From contig CM012955.1 of the NCBI GenBank assembly GCA_000181795.3, positions 460,917 through 524,916 on the forward strand: a DNA stretch of 64,000 bases. Direction: 5' to 3'. The translations under genes were made by a program, and so were the position numbers. This DNA comes from Trichinella spiralis. Lineage: Eukaryota > Nematoda > Enoplea > Trichinellida > Trichinellidae. Shown here in pieces: positions 25,448-39,800 of this stretch; position 1 is the stretch's first letter; every line of letters begins with the position of its first letter. The notes under the pieces are model-generated. The model searched no databases, had not been told where the DNA came from, and saw nothing but the letters and a program-made list of their open reading frames with translations.

Positions 25448-27234
25448 TGCGCTATTCAACATTGAAATGGATATATCACTTAGCGAGTCTCATGTTTGTG
25501 TTTATTTTTCATAAAATAACTTTTTCTGTAATGAATTTACTGAATGCGAAATGCGTGCTTATCGGTGATTTGATTTCAGAATGACTGTGTTGCGCAGTCA
25601 GTTCAGAACTGTTTCGCTTGCTTGCTTTTTACCAAAGATTGGCTTAGGCCAATACTATTTTCCACTTTAAAACTACTGTATTTTAATGCATCTGGCTAAA
25701 ATACTTTCCACTGGGCATTCATGAATCTAAGCTTAAACAAAGGAAAGCAGTCTAATAAGATTTTAGAACTGTGTGGCAGTGCAAGGTGCGTAAAAGCTTA
25801 CTATGGAAACCACACCCGGATGTTTTGATTCTGCTCTTTAAAGCACTGATCACTGTTTCAATTGACCTGTGTAATTATTATGAACGGTGATTTTTTCGTT
25901 TGAAGCGTGTCGAATGTTTAGAATGCTTAATTTTATACTTCTATTTATAGCAACGTTGACTGGCTAGCTATTGACTAGCTTGAGTGTTATGCGAGCTTCG
26001 TTGCATAATACCCAAGCTATGCCAAAACGTACAATTGCTTGTCATTTTTAAAATAAAGTTTCTGCAGTAAATCTAATTTGTAGTTATCCTATTTTCACTT
26101 TAACGCCCTGACTTTATGCATATCTCAAGCCTGTTTAGAGAAAACTGCATAATCCATTTAGATACTTAAACTGATTGAAGAATACATAAATTTGTTATAA
26201 TAATCGAATTTGAATTAATTTTTGCACAAATAAGTCTTATAACAGAAACTGTTTTAAAGGTAAATTACTCTGTTGAAGATAAATTATTACTGCTTATATA
26301 CGTTATTGAAGAATAAATTTATAAGCACTAAAAATAAAAAAGCAAGCATAACTTTTAATTTATTTAATTAATTAATTTATTTATGTTTATTTATTTGAAA
26401 CAGCATGTTTATTGCTAAAACTGAACTTACAAAACCGTAGTGTTTTTACTGCTTTTATATTTTAAAACGTTTATTTACTTTGCATAAAGATTATCAAGTA
26501 TTACTGTAATTTTTACATGTTTAATTGTTAAATCGATTTATTTATGATGTAAAAATTTAATTATTCTACGTAAGTGCTGCATTTTTTATTATAAAACGTG
26601 AATTTTCTCTTTATAAAAATGCATGGATTATTGCAATAAATGTATTACTTATTAATAATTTTATCAAAGAAATTTCAATTGAATATTTCTATTTATCTGC
26701 TTTAGTAAACTGTATACAAAAAATAATTTTTCTTTATAAAGCTCCACATTTTTGCAGAATATTGGAAGCAGTATTCAAAAGTTGTTTTGTAAGATATGAA
26801 AATTAGAAATAATCAACGCTTGAAAAATGTTTTTCTTCGAAAGCAACCGTTACAAAGTTGCTTGATTGAAAAGTAAAAATAGTTGAAATATTTACTGTAA
26901 GAATAGAAACAATTCTGCATTCTCTTTTGCATGAAAAAAAGCAGCGCTTTATCAATGAAACGACTAACAGCCCGCTTGCTACCTGCTATGCAAACAAACA
27001 TGTCAGTGACGTTTGATTGAAGATACGTCACTTGATGGCATTCAAATTTTTCTCAGGTCACATGTTACCACGGGCTGTGTCAAGCAATTTTCCATTTTCG
27101 AACAACGTTTATGAATTTGTTCCATATTTGCAATGTCACAAATTGCACAAACAAAACAACTAGCTGCAGCAACAGTAAGCAAACTTTCACAAAAATTTCT
27201 CTGATAAATAAATATATGTTAAAAAATTAATATT
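25448..27234. other. Intergenic, 3' flank of COUP-TF-like gene and 5' flank of SWEET gene
   Basis: About 1.8 kb without a supported gene. An AATAAA at 26052 could end the receptor transcript (605 bases after its stop). A short ATG-led frame at 27136 ends at ACA|GTAAGC, but I find no matching acceptor before the SWEET start. Confidence 0.4.
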
Positions 27235-28830
27235 ATGAATTCTACTTCGATGCCTTTGGAAAAACAACTGCAAATTCTCTACAAAGATTTTCCCAAATCA
27301 CTGCTAAGACATTTAAATTTTTTTGATCTTCTTTGTACATCTATTGGCATCAACATTTTTTTTCTTGGTCTTGCTGCTTTGTATGCACTAACTTTTACAA
27401 ATTTGTATTTTAAAATAACTATAAGTTTTCTTATGCAGAAGCAACATCAGAAGATGGAAAATGCGTGGAAAATCTGATCAAGACTTTTTTCTTCCCTTCA
27501 TCCTTGCTTGGATTGGGTAAATCTTTTTATTTTCAGAGGCTACTTTTGTTTTTTTATTTAAACCACGTATGTAATTCATGAATAAAAACAGTAAACTTTA
27601 AACAACATTCAAAATAGGGCTTTGAACAACAGTTTGTTTCTCTTTGAACTTATTGTGATGCTGCAGTGATCTTTGTTCAGGTGTAATTTAAGAATTACAA
27701 TATAAATAATATAATACTGAATGTGCGTTATGGACTGGCAGTTTATCACTTAGAATAACACTTTGTATTAACTTTTGCAGAAGCTTTTTGTGGACTGTTT
27801 ATGGATTTTTGGTTACCAATTGGCAAATTGAATTAGTAAATGGGTACTTGACAGCAGCTAATTCAGTAGTGCTGATTGCTCTATATATTTATCGAATAAG
27901 AAAAGTACAGTTTTTATTTATGAATTTCAGCATGTATCATATTTTACAATTTAAGAAAAGTTTAGCAGCAGTCATTTTTATAACCGGCTTAGCTACAGGG
28001 TCGCTTCTGCTGCTTTTAACGCAGCTGCCAAACATTACTTCGGTGCATTTGGTTGGAAGTATTTGCTCATGTATACAAATTGGTTGCGCTTGTACAATGT
28101 TATACATGATTGTATGTATTTATATGAAAATTTTAATCTACATTTCTGTTGAAAATAACTGACTTCAGTAAACAGTAAGCATAAAAGTAAAACCATTTTT
28201 CTATAATAATAATAATAAATAACACCAAATTGAATTTATTTTAATTCAAGTATTTTAATGTTTAAAATCTGCTTAAATTTGTAATTCATTTTGAAACAGA
28301 GATCATTCTAAAAAATAATTCTTCTTGATGTCTTGTTTCTGATGAATAGTCAAAATTATAAATGACATAGATAATGATATCTGTACTAGTAATTCATAAT
28401 TTATTGCATTTTCCATGCATACTTTTAAAATAAAACGTCCACTTGCTTTGAAGGAAATTTAATTATGTTACATGATGACACTGAATATAGTACTGCAACT
28501 TTTTCTATAGGATTTTCAAAATGTCGAGCAATATTAATCAACCGGGAAATTTATTTTAGGTGTTGGCCATTAAAAAAAAAAGAATAGATTTTATTCCATT
28601 TCCTCCTGTTGCTCAAATTTTTAACATTGAATTCCAGGTTACCTTATACAGCATTTGGATAGAAGACTTTTACCTTTTAGTAAGTCTGTTTCTTAAAGTT
28701 AATTATTACATTAATGTAATTTAAGATATCAAATGGCATTTTTATGACAATAGATGGATTAGTTTTTCTTCTCTTTTTCATATATCCATCAGAACCAACG
28801 GTAAAAGAAAAAGCGGAATCTTTAATTTAA
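27235..28830 (+). CDS. SWEET (MtN3/saliva) sugar transporter
   Basis: Five exons, 27235-27380, 27439-27516, 27781-28111, 28560-28679 and 28726-28830, all in phase, 259 aa. Seven hydrophobic segments fit the 3+1+3 SWEET fold. In repeat 1: TM1 (GINIFFLGLAAL), the cytosolic loop SNIRRWKMRGKSDQD, TM2 (FLPFILAWIGSFLWTVYGF) and TM3 (LVNGYLTAANSVVL). After a linker come TM4 and TM5, then the repeat-2 loop AIKKKRIDFIPFPP, TM6 (FQVTLYSIWIEDF) and TM7 (ISNGIFMTIDGLVFLL). The two Asn residues that line the sugar pocket in SWEETs are present (LVNG and ISNG). The family carries mono- or disaccharides down a gradient in plasma or Golgi membranes. The tail after TM7 is short (YPSEPTVKEKAESLI). Length is usual for the family. 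Confidence 0.92.
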
Positions 28831-28895
28831 AGCAACTGATTACAGGTGAAACAAATTCTCTAGTTGTCAAAAAAACATTATTCATTTTTGTCTGA

Positions 28896-28901
28896 AATAA
28901 A
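28896..28901 (+). terminator. Likely polyadenylation signal of the SWEET gene
   Basis: AATAAA 66 bases after the SWEET stop, followed by a T-run. Confidence 0.55.
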
Positions 28902-28909
28902 CGTTTTTC

Positions 28910-31900
28910 AGAATTTGTTTCTTGTATTTAAAAATGTTCAGACTGCTGCAATTCTTGAAACTGAAATGTGAACAGTTGAAAGTTTCTTAACTTTTATAGA
29001 TTAGTGTAAAGTTTTCATCAAAGTTAACTAACTAACTTACAATCAAAGTAATAAAATGGCAGTCCATTTATGAGACAACGTTCAGTTTTGAGCAGTTTGT
29101 TCAAACTGGAAATTTAACTAAAATATAAAATGCAGTTTTCATTTTCCTTGCTTTATTTGCGCAGTTGTAATTATTTCACATGCAAAGTGAAATTTTATTC
29201 TTCCTTCTCTGCATTATAAATTGTCACAGGCCGCTCATTTGTGACATCTCTGGTTAAACTTTGTTTAAATAGATTTTTCTTGACAAATGTGATTTGTTAT
29301 TACGTTGACTTTGTTATAACATAGTCTGTTTCAAAGTAGAAATGCGATCAATTCTTTTCAGTATTGTACAAAGCGGGATAAGGACCTTATTAATTGAAAA
29401 ACATTTTTCTCTGTTATTATTTTGATTAAACTGGCCATTTGAATTTTGATATTCTGCTGTATGAGTGCATCGAAATGAAACGATTAATTAAAATTAAATC
29501 ATCATCATCTCAAAAGGTAAGCTATTTTGCTGAACTTTAGTTGCCAACTAAGAATTGTTCAATACTCAAATATACTAAATGCTGCTCTTTCTCTTTGGTA
29601 GACAAAATAACAAGCAGCAATCCAATTTTGTTCTAATTTAAATTTATATATAATATACAAATACTGGGAGAAATGTTAATTACATTATATATATATTATA
29701 ATGCACTGAATGTGCCGTGCAGTCTGTGAATTGAATTCAGCTCTTATCTGTACTTTTTTTTGTTTGTAATACGAAAAGCAGAGAATGAAAGTAATTCAGA
29801 AAATTAAATAGTTTTTAAATCAGATAAAAATGTGCAGTTTTTGGTAAACGTTGTACAAACTGATAATTTTTATCATTTGTGATATATCAAATACAAATTT
29901 TCGAAAAGCACTGTCTATTGGCAATTTACGTGGGATTCACCGAAAACCTACACTATGAAGCGAAAGTTTATGGAAAATTCGAAGAATCATAATTTGTACT
30001 TTATGCAAAGAAAATGATAGGTTGTGAGACCAATTGCTGCAGAAATGTCTGAATCAGTGTTATAAATAAAACGCAGTGCTGAGTAAATGTTTAAATCAAG
30101 GAATAGAGCAAAATTTGTATTCTTTACAATTATAAATTTAGGTTCTAAACTGCTGAAAATATACAATAATTGTGCACGCTTTAATTATGTCAGTTTCATT
30201 AATCCATAATAATTGCAAAGTAAATTAGGTAGTAATGAAATATTCATTTTACAATGCTTTATTTTTGTTTGAACGCAGACATCATGATTGAATAGAGAAG
30301 TTAGAAAATGTCCATTAATACCTAACTAGCAAGCGTAAATAACTTTTGAAAAGTATGGAAGCGACTGCACTATTTGAATAAGCTAGTATACTTCTACAAA
30401 TAGCAGTATATCCAAAAGACGCTGCTATACAATAGTAATAAGTATGAATATTTAACGAGAATATATTCCAAACTATCAATATATTGAATATTAGTTTAAA
30501 TTATTTCTAATGATATAATCTTAAAATAAATTACAAAAATTTCATGTCTACTTTTTAGATTAAATTGTTAGTAAAAATTGTTTATGCTGTTTTATTGGGT
30601 AAAAACATTTATCAAAATGTAACAATCAAAATTATGATATACTGAATTGGCAGTTGCATTGAAAACTGTTCTCATGATTATCATCAGTAATGTAAAATTT
30701 CTGGGATGAGTGATCATTGCGCATGCTTTATTGAAGGTTTTATATTGTGTAGAAATAATGTTTGAGTCTCAGTTAACATCTTACATCTGCTATTTTTAGT
30801 TTTATTTGAATATTCACAGGGAATACTATTCAAGTTTGCTTTCAACAGCTGCTGAACAAAAACAGCACATCAGGCAGCATTTTATTGCACCCAAAGGATA
30901 AGGAATGCTTTACTGTTGATGGAAACTGACAACATGCATTTGAAAAGTTAAGTTTCAACTGTGAGAGATGTATGCATTAAGTTTCAATTTAAATGCATGT
31001 ATGCATTTGAGAAAAATTAAAATGGAAACTTGTCGTTTTCAGCCATTTTGAGCAGTTCAACATCAGCTGCAGTTTGACAGAATGTTTTTAATGTATTGGG
31101 CAATGTGCCATGCACAATTTGCATTGAGCGTCAACATTTTTCAGGCGTGAGTGAGTGAGTGATGAAATTGAAAGTGCCACTGTGCATAGCGATCGAAAAG
31201 TTTGCCAGCTTATAAGCTATTTCTCAATTTTCAAAGTAACTTCTCACCGTTTCTGACATCTTGTCATCGAAGCTGCCGGCACAGTACTTTTCGGTTGTCA
31301 AGTTCACTTGCAGTATACAGCCAAATGAACATTGCTGTTACCCAGTAATGTGGCGCAAATTTGGTTAATCAATAAGATATAGACAAGCAATCTATTTAAG
31401 CAAAATACACCAACATTTTTCAGCTGCCTGCAATTTTATCCAACTTAAAAAGAAAAAAACAGATGTTTTGCAACAATTACCGTACATTCAAAACACACGT
31501 GGCGCTGAAGTCGCTATTCAGTTTCAAAACCAACCGCAAAGCCAACTATCAAGTAATTTGTCAATAATCAGCTGCGTGGTCAGCTACTGCATAACAGAAT
31601 GCATCTGAATGATAAATTTTACAGCTTACGCTGAACGTTACAATTGTTGCTTTACAATTTGCCTTTCCTCATACTTTACGTATTTGCATTGATTGTGAGC
31701 CAAGTTTAAACTGAAGCACCCTTTTTGGAAATGAATAACAACTGATGTAAAATTGGCTCAAAAAACTCATTTTGCTAGCTAATCTAAAATCACGTCTGCA
31801 GCAAACAGCGCAAGTAGGCTGTGGTAATCACGGTAACGAGCAAGCTTGAGATGCTTATATAATTCGATCGTTTTGATGATGCCGTTCGGTAAATGACGAT

Positions 31901-32090
31901 TCAAATCGAACTATAGAACCAGATAGACGTCACTGGCTGAAGCTAACCAATCTCTTAGCACTTATGCTATTTGGTTTGCACTGGGTGAAAAGCGATCGTC
32001 AAAGTAGTAAGTGAATGGTAAATCTGTCATTTGTGTAGTCGATGCGTTGGTGTTGATCATTGGTTTGTTTGTTCACGGTTGGTAAAGCAC
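28910..32090. other. Intergenic and 5' flank of the tandem-C2 gene
   Basis: About 3.2 kb without a supported gene. The last 900 bases (about 31,100-32,000) are less AT-rich than the rest and probably hold the promoter of the tandem-C2 gene. No other structure is recognised. Confidence 0.45.
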
Positions 32091-35000
32091 ATGCCATTGT
32101 CAGCACGTTGTCTACTGCAACCGGAATCCATGTTTCGAGAATCCAAAACATGTCAGTCAATTCCACCTCGTGATCAGCATTTGTATGTAGCTTCTAACAA
32201 TAATGGACGCTATCGGCATTCTACTGGAAATGCTGCAGATGCGGGCCAAGCATCATCTTCAACCAAACTCACCCAAGTCAAACCAAGAATCAATTTATCA
32301 TTAGATAGTGATGATAACAGTATGAAGTTGCACAAATCGCATGCAGACAATTCAGAGTACTTTTCAAAATCTGAAAGTGATTGTGCTTTTGACAATGGAA
32401 ACAGACTTAATATTCTACCAGTAAGAAGAAAAAGCTCTAAAAGGCTTTTGCCACCAACACCTGTCTGCATAGCAAATGATTTGAAAGAATCTGTCATAGA
32501 TAGTGAAGATGATAGCTATCCTTCAAAGGAATCTCAGCTAACAGACGAATTATACAGCAGTGACATTTGTGATTCATCTACACCAAGTTCGACCGGTGAC
32601 GCGACAAATTTTTTGACTATACATTCCAGTCGTCGACGCAGCAGAATTCTTCCTACCGCTCCTATGCCCCAGATATCTAGACGTAGTGTGGAGTTGTCTC
32701 TAAGTCCTCGATATGGAACTCACAATGCAGAGGATTTTCTCAAACCTCCAAACGAGGCAGAAAGACGCCACAGCGCATCTAACGTACTTCATGCTTCAAA
32801 AATGGTCATTACCAGAAAACCGTCAATCGATAGTGAAAGTTTGGAAAGCTTTTTTGATAAATGCTCTCTCTCGTCGAGCAAAAGCAGGCAAGCAAAAGCT
32901 GATGATAATGAATCACATACATCCGCACATTTATTGCACAAAAAGACTAGTACTAAACTGGCGTCTTCTAGAAAAGTATCACGAAATGCAAGCAGTATAG
33001 AAATTCGCCCTATTTATGGTAAAATCCCACCCGCGTCATCCAGTGTACCTGACATTGCTAAGCAGCGAATTGTTACTCCAGTAGGACAAGAAGCTAAAAG
33101 GGGCTCTTGGCCAGGCTTGCTTTCTAAAGAAGGAACAAGTTTCTCTAGTGGCTTTGGTTTTCTTCATTTTTCTATTCAGTATTTTCCAGTTCGAAAACGT
33201 CTACGGGTACTTGTGATAAAAGCTGAGGGTCTTATATTGCCGACTAAGCGTGATATTGTATTGAATACGTTCCTGAAAATTTTTCTTTCACCTGGCAAGC
33301 AGCAAAAACAGCGAAGTCGCCGCCTAATCAAGCATGCTGAAGATGCCGTTTACAATGAGGAATTTTTTTTTGTCAATATCACAGAAGATGATATTAAAAC
33401 AAAATCTGTTGAAATTAGGCTTTGCAATCACGCAACAAAGCAGTTCCACAACGATCGCGTTATTGGTGAAGTAAAGCTTCCACTTCATGCTGTACCTCAG
33501 CTTTGGTCAAAACAAGAAATTCATTTTATACGCAATCTATCTCCGAAGCAAGTCAAGGTAATTGTGTTATAAATATTTTTATGCAAAAAAGTTTTGGAGG
33601 ATTTTATTGGATTCAAAGTTGACAGTGAAAAGAAATTTCTGAGTTATTTTGATGCAAAAAAATCTGCAATATTATGAAAAGCAAGCTTCATCGATCTCTT
33701 CTGACCGTTATTTTTATGCCTGGTGTGGGTGAGATGATGCTGATAAATAGCTCCCTCGAGGCGGTCGTTGTCAAAATATAAATAAACTAGCGACAAGAGA
33801 ACGAGTGTGGGAGGAGCAGTTTCGAGTTCAGAATATGCTTTACATTTTTATGTCAGTGCCAATGCAGCTTGAGATTGATTTCTTCACAGTAAATTAATTT
33901 GCTTCAAAATTTCAATATTTATCCAACTTGATGTATTTAACCTTGATAAAATAAAAGCACAGATGAAATGTATTACTCTATATCGACAGTCGTTCTTGCT
34001 TAAGAAGCTACACGAAAACAAAATTGATATCCGCTTCAGCTGACATTACATCCGCTTTCCTTGTTTACGTTTCAAGCACGTTTTTGACTTGAAAAATTTG
34101 CATTGCATCATCTACTTTCAAGTTTCAGTTTAAGTTTAGTGTATTCTTCAGAAATAATAAGCAGAGGAAAGGTCTACATTAGAGATTAAATTATCAATTT
34201 CTTATTATAATAGTTATGAAGATAAAATTAAATAAGATAGTTTGAGGTGCTGCTGTAGAGCAATTAGCGAAATAATCTCTTCAAATTTTGCACAATGCTG
34301 AAAAGAAATTGCAATATGTTGAATTGTAATGGCCTACTAAAGCTGTTTTGCGTTTTTTTTGAAAATCTTGAATTTTCTGAAGTTCCTTTATAGTGATGCA
34401 TTTTTTCCCAATGAGATTCAGTGAATTACGTCAATGTTCAATGCGCCGAAAAAATGTCACGATTTACTCTGGAAAACTTTAATTTTCTAACATTGGATCG
34501 ATTGCTTACCATTCTCTAAACTAGGATTACCTGCTGCAACTGAAGGGAGCTTTCCTCTCAACCTTTAATACTAACCAATTTAAAATTAGCCTGAAACTGT
34601 CAACCACTTTATTGGCATGTGAGCACTTTTTATATACACAAAAAATAGGGCGTATAACTGTTTTTTGCTTATAGCTAAGGCTGTTTTTCCATGAAAATAA
34701 GTCTGCCCTGATTATTTTTAAGCACAGCTAATTAGCTCTAACATCATCTCTCAGTCAAATAAATCTGCAGGGCCATTTCCATAGCAAATGTTCACCCTTC
34801 ATGGCTACTTTTAATATACGTGCATATCTTGTATGGTACTTTTACTGTTTGGTAAATCTAAACTGTATTATTTTGTGGTACCAGCATAAGCATATAACTA
34901 ATATTAAACTTGTACAGGTAATCCCTCCAGAGAAAATCGTGGCAAGATTTTCATCTGTAATAAAAAAGATATTTGTTGCACAATATTTTGTTTTGTGTTT

Positions 35001-36032
35001 TATTATTATATGAGTATGTGATTGATATCATTATGACAGAAGCATGCCATGAACAGTGAGCATAAGTTTTTAGTACTGCAGTTTACAGTGACGTTAAATA
35101 GCTTACTTCTCTACGTTAATTTTTTTTAGTGTAATAAAGTTATAAGAAAACAGAATAAATAAGATGAAGTCTGATTTATGTTTATTAATTGTTGAATGTT
35201 ACGTAATAAGTTGTTTTATGACGTTAAATTAAAGAATAGATTATAAATTAATTAAATCTTTTAGAAAAAAATAAGCTCATTTTGCCGATTTAAAATTCTC
35301 TACGCGGTAAGTTTAGCATACAATGGACTTTTTTAATTTCATAACTGAAAAACTCTTAAACAAATCAACAATTCTAACTGAAGCACCGTGTCATTTATTT
35401 TCAAATGAAGCTGTATATCTTCAGCAGTCGCAGTCAAAGTGAGCCAAAGAGAGATAAGAAATAATAAATAGAGAGACAAAAAATTGAAGCTAATCGATTT
35501 GCCCTTCACACTAGAAGCAGTTTCTTTATGCATACATGCTTTTCAATTTCATTTTATTTGATGAAAATGAATTAGTTTTCAAAGAGCTATTGATGATACT
35601 AAATGTTGCATCATGACTACGTAAGCTCTAGGCTTTCCTGTCTTAAATTTGTATACTGTTTTCCAAAAAATGAAATGCAGATGTGCATTCCGTTTTTCAT
35701 CTTATTTTCAGTTGCTTCAAAGCTTATTCATTATAATTGCACTTTATTAAATTTTGCCAGGAAAGCAGTTCTATAACACTGTATTGATGAACGAAAACAA
35801 TCAGTGCTCTTTATTAAAAGACGTGATTGAAAATTTAAAAATCAATACATCAAAATTGTTTCAGCAATACATTTTCTGCATGCTTAATGCTTATTTCAAG
35901 CATATCAACAAAAAAGCTGTTTTTTATTAATATTCTAAATTTATTTGTTAATTGTTTTTCTTTGCAGCTTTCTACATTAATGTTCTTTTTTGTTTTTTTC
36001 AAAAATCTGTTAGTTACACACACACGCACACG

Positions 36033-36085
<53 letters not shown>

Positions 36086-37895
36086 AGATAAAATGGAAAG
36101 TTAGAAAGGAAGAAAGTGTAAGCATATGTTAATGCATCTTCCTCGACTCTGGCAATTTTAAATTGAACTAAATAAGTAATTTCATTAATTTTTCATACAC
36201 TTGCATAATTTGTCTTAATCGCTTCGTCTGTTTGATTTCAGCTAACATCAGATTGCATGCCCCATAGTTTTATAATTATTTTTAGATAAATTTTTGCTTT
36301 GTTCACTGTAAATTCTGTTTAATTATAGAAACTTGGCCGTATTCACCTCGGAATCACTTTAGAAGCAAGTGCGCGTCGGTTAACAATTAACGTAGCAAAA
36401 ATTGACGACTTGCCCAAGTATGGAATCTATGGACCCCCAGGTATACAATAAATTTCATAGAAAATTTTGCTTTGATTTATTTGCATGTGTAGTTATACTG
36501 TATTTTAATAATTTTCAGTTTTCCACTTTGCTAAGCAGGTTGAAAATATAAAATGCATTCTAATTAATAAAATATTGATGCGTAACTAAATAATAGTTAT
36601 AGAAAGATAAATGTGAAAGTATTTTATATAATTCCTAGTAGCATTTAAATTATGTTTGCTTTATATTTTGCATAATGACTGTCATTAATCAATAATTATG
36701 AAAGGTTCGTTTTATAATCTTTACTTTTCATGCAAATAAAAAAAGCGAGCATTTCAACTGCCAACAAAGAAACCGGTATAGTTTTTGCAAATCAGATAAT
36801 TTCTTTTGTTATAAAAAAGCACTGATACAAAAGGCACAAAGAATTGCTTGAAATTATTATTTTATTAATTAAACTTTTGCTTTAAGAAAAAAAATGAAAT
36901 CGAACTAAGCTAATCTTATGCACAAACTATAAATTTGCTATTTTCCTTTTTTAGCTTCAGTTTATAAATATCTTGTCTTCGAATTGTTTGAATTAGACAA
37001 TATAAAACAATCCACAATCTAAATCATAGATTTTTCTTAATCACTTATATATTACTTAAGCGTTATGAAAGAAATACAATGTTAGTGAAGTTAAATATTA
37101 AACTGATAATATTAATGCATACTTTCAATTTTGCTAAGATTTAATTGAACATTTTAATTTAAATGTGCGTAATAATGAAGATAAGCATAAAGAAATGATT
37201 GTGCATTTTAAAAATAATCTCTAACTAATTAGAACACGCATAAAGAATATTCTACTGTTGCTTTTGAAATCAATTTTGTTTAATGCCATAAATGATTAAA
37301 TGCAGTGGTGAAATTTTATGAAGAATGGTTAATTTATTTGGCAGTTATAAATGAGTGAATTTTACATGCCAGTAAAATGTTCTTTAATAAAGTACTGCAT
37401 GTGAGAAAAGCATTATTAGGTGAAATTTAATAATTTTTAGTTAATATTATTATTATCCAACGGATGCGGTTGCCATTATTTAGCTCAGTTTGATATAGTT
37501 TACTTAGTGCTTGAAATACATGTCAGCATAACTGCAAATAGCCATATTGCCTTTGTAATTCTGTGACAAGGAAGCGCTGCACAAAATCGATTTCGTTACG
37601 AAATTTAGATTGAATCGAATCAAATCTTGCAAATTAGATTTTCAATGTTTGCTCAATAGTTTGAGCGCCCGTTTGCTTGCAGGTCACGGTGAAACGAGAC
37701 TTCCTAACTTAGCATTGCTGTAGCATCATAATTTTACAACAATTTCATGTGTAATTTAAAAATTATACTGTTAGTTTCTTCGAAATGTTCTGAATTTTCA
37801 AAAGATCTATTTATCTTCCGTAATTAGGTTGATAATAATCTTCATTTAATCATAAAACTGATGTTTAGAAATGAAAGGTTCGTTGAGGACTGGAT

Positions 37896-37942
<47 letters not shown>

Positions 37943-39800
37943 AACTTTCCAACTGTGTACCCTCATAAATCTCCAAAAATTGCAAAACGAAAAAGCTATA
38001 AATATCTCTACTCTTGCTTTGATTTAAATTGCTCTATTTGCATATGGTGAATAAGACAAAAGGCAAATAAATATGATGCTTATTCATTGAAATGTTTCAG
38101 TGATGTACAGAGCAATTGGCAAAATTTTTTAAAATATTCTTTTATCTAGCTGAACTTGGCATTCATTTAGATATTTTATGGGGTAATAAATCAATAGATT
38201 CCATTCATTAGGGTTAAACATCAAGTATGGAGCTAATAAATTATCTTTTAACCATCCAAACTACGCAAACTGTTAAGAGCTATTAAGACTTTAATCAATA
38301 AAAAAAGGAACGCTTGAAATTGTTTGCCAAGAAAATATACATGAACAACTGCGCGTTCAATAATTAGGTGGGAGTATTTCTTCACGTACTATTTAGCTTT
38401 TATTGGTTGTATATTGAAATAATTTTTTAACAACATTCGCATATTTAACAAAAACGATGTTGAATTGCATTAACCACGTTGTTGAATGTTTTCAACGTGC
38501 CTATCGTTTTATTCATCCTTTATTTTATTTGGATATGACTAATTAAGACTACCAGCTATGATCAAAAATTGTTGAACAAGACATAATAATAAAAGTTTAA
38601 ATAGCAGACAAAAAAGTAAAATATATTTACCAATACTTATGATGTCCAGTATTATGCTGCATAATTGAAAAGAAGATTGTTTAACAAGTCGATCCACTAA
38701 AATTCAAAGCGGACGCACATCATTCACTCCATTTTTGTAAAATCTGAATTAATTTCTTGGGTCAGACTTTAATTTGTTAATAAATTAGCATAGAATGCGC
38801 CGTTTGTTACTGATAAATATGGATCATCGAAATGTACCTTCTTCTATGTTTTTCCGTTCTATTGTGCTTTCTTATAATTATTATTATTACATTTTTTGTT
38901 GTTTAACAGTTATTCAGTATTTATTTTTTGATCTGTGCAGCAAAGACTTTTGCAATATCGATTTGGCTTTAAATTAGTTAAATTTAAAGTAAAATATGCC
39001 AGCGAAAATTTGATTTGTAGAAAGGATAAAATTGTTGAGAACCGAGTGCACTTTTATGAACAATTGCAACAAATTGTCCGCCAAATCAGATGCCTCTTTT
39101 AATTCCAATTTGGTTGATTATCTTTGTTAGCAGCATAGATTTGCATAGTGAGCGGAGTGTAATTCAAAAATGAAAACTTGACAAATAAATTTTTATCCGT
39201 TATTTTGGGGGAAACAAAAAAATGTTTACTGTATAAAAACTAATATGAGAGATAATGATTAGGCAAATCAATTCCATGACAGCTATAAATTGAAAATAAA
39301 TTTATTGATCAAGCTTTCTTTAAGTGAATACAACAAGCCATCAAATGTTGCGCCATGCAATGAATATGCTGTTTAATTAGATGATTTCAAAATGGGATTT
39401 GTATTATTAATTTTTTTCATTCTGTCAAGTGTAATAAAGGAATTAAGCATTGATATAATTGTTCAAATTGATTTCAGATCCATATGTACGTATTACATTG
39501 AATCAAAAACAAGTGACACAGTCAAAGCAAACTAGAACGTTGAAGAACACTTGCAACCCTGTGTTTAGAGAAGCTGTTATGTTCTTGGTGTCAGTTGGTG
39601 AAGAAGATTTGGAAAATACGAGTTTGGTAGTGTCCGTTATGGACGCTATACGACCAAGCTGTCCATCATCAGTAATTGGCGAAATAATTTTAAGCAAAGG
39701 TGCAGAAGAGAAATCCTGCGCAGAACAATGGAGAATGATGTTAGCTAGTCCAGGAAAAGAAATAAAAGCTTCTCATACCTTAAAAAATCCATCTGAATAA
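32091..39800 (+). CDS. Tandem-C2 synaptotagmin-like protein without a membrane anchor
   Basis: Three exons, 32091-33557, 36329-36440 and 39478-39800, all in phase, 633 aa. The first ATG of the open frame (32091) is used; more sequence is open upstream without an ATG. Residues 1-350 are Ser-, Arg- and Lys-rich and look disordered, with patches such as RRKSSKRLLPPTP. C2A (about 365-488) begins FGFLHFSIQYFPVRKRLRVL. C2B (about 490-633) begins KLGRIHLGITLEASARRLTI and ends in a synaptotagmin-like WRMMLASPGKEIKASHTL. No signal peptide or TM helix is seen. The Asp residues that bind Ca2+ in synaptotagmin C2 loops are missing in C2A and mostly missing in C2B (only the Asp in GPPDPYV and one in loop 3 remain), so binding is probably Ca2+-independent. 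The exact subfamily (SYT14/16, TC2N or another) is undecided. Confidence 0.85.
36015..36085. repeat. Compound (AC)n(AT)n(GTAT)n microsatellite in tandem-C2 intron 1
   Basis: An AC repeat with two ACGC interruptions passes directly into about 30 bp of AT repeat and then GTATGTATGTAT. Confidence 0.95.
37896..37942. repeat. Compound (AC)n(AT)n microsatellite in tandem-C2 intron 2
   Basis: The same order of dinucleotides as the repeat in intron 1 of this gene: a pure AC run followed by an AT run, then unique sequence. Confidence 0.95.

Noticed and set aside
27136-27177. Upstream ATG exon for the SWEET gene
   Set aside because: It ends in a fair donor, but there is no AG acceptor near the SWEET ATG that would keep the frame.
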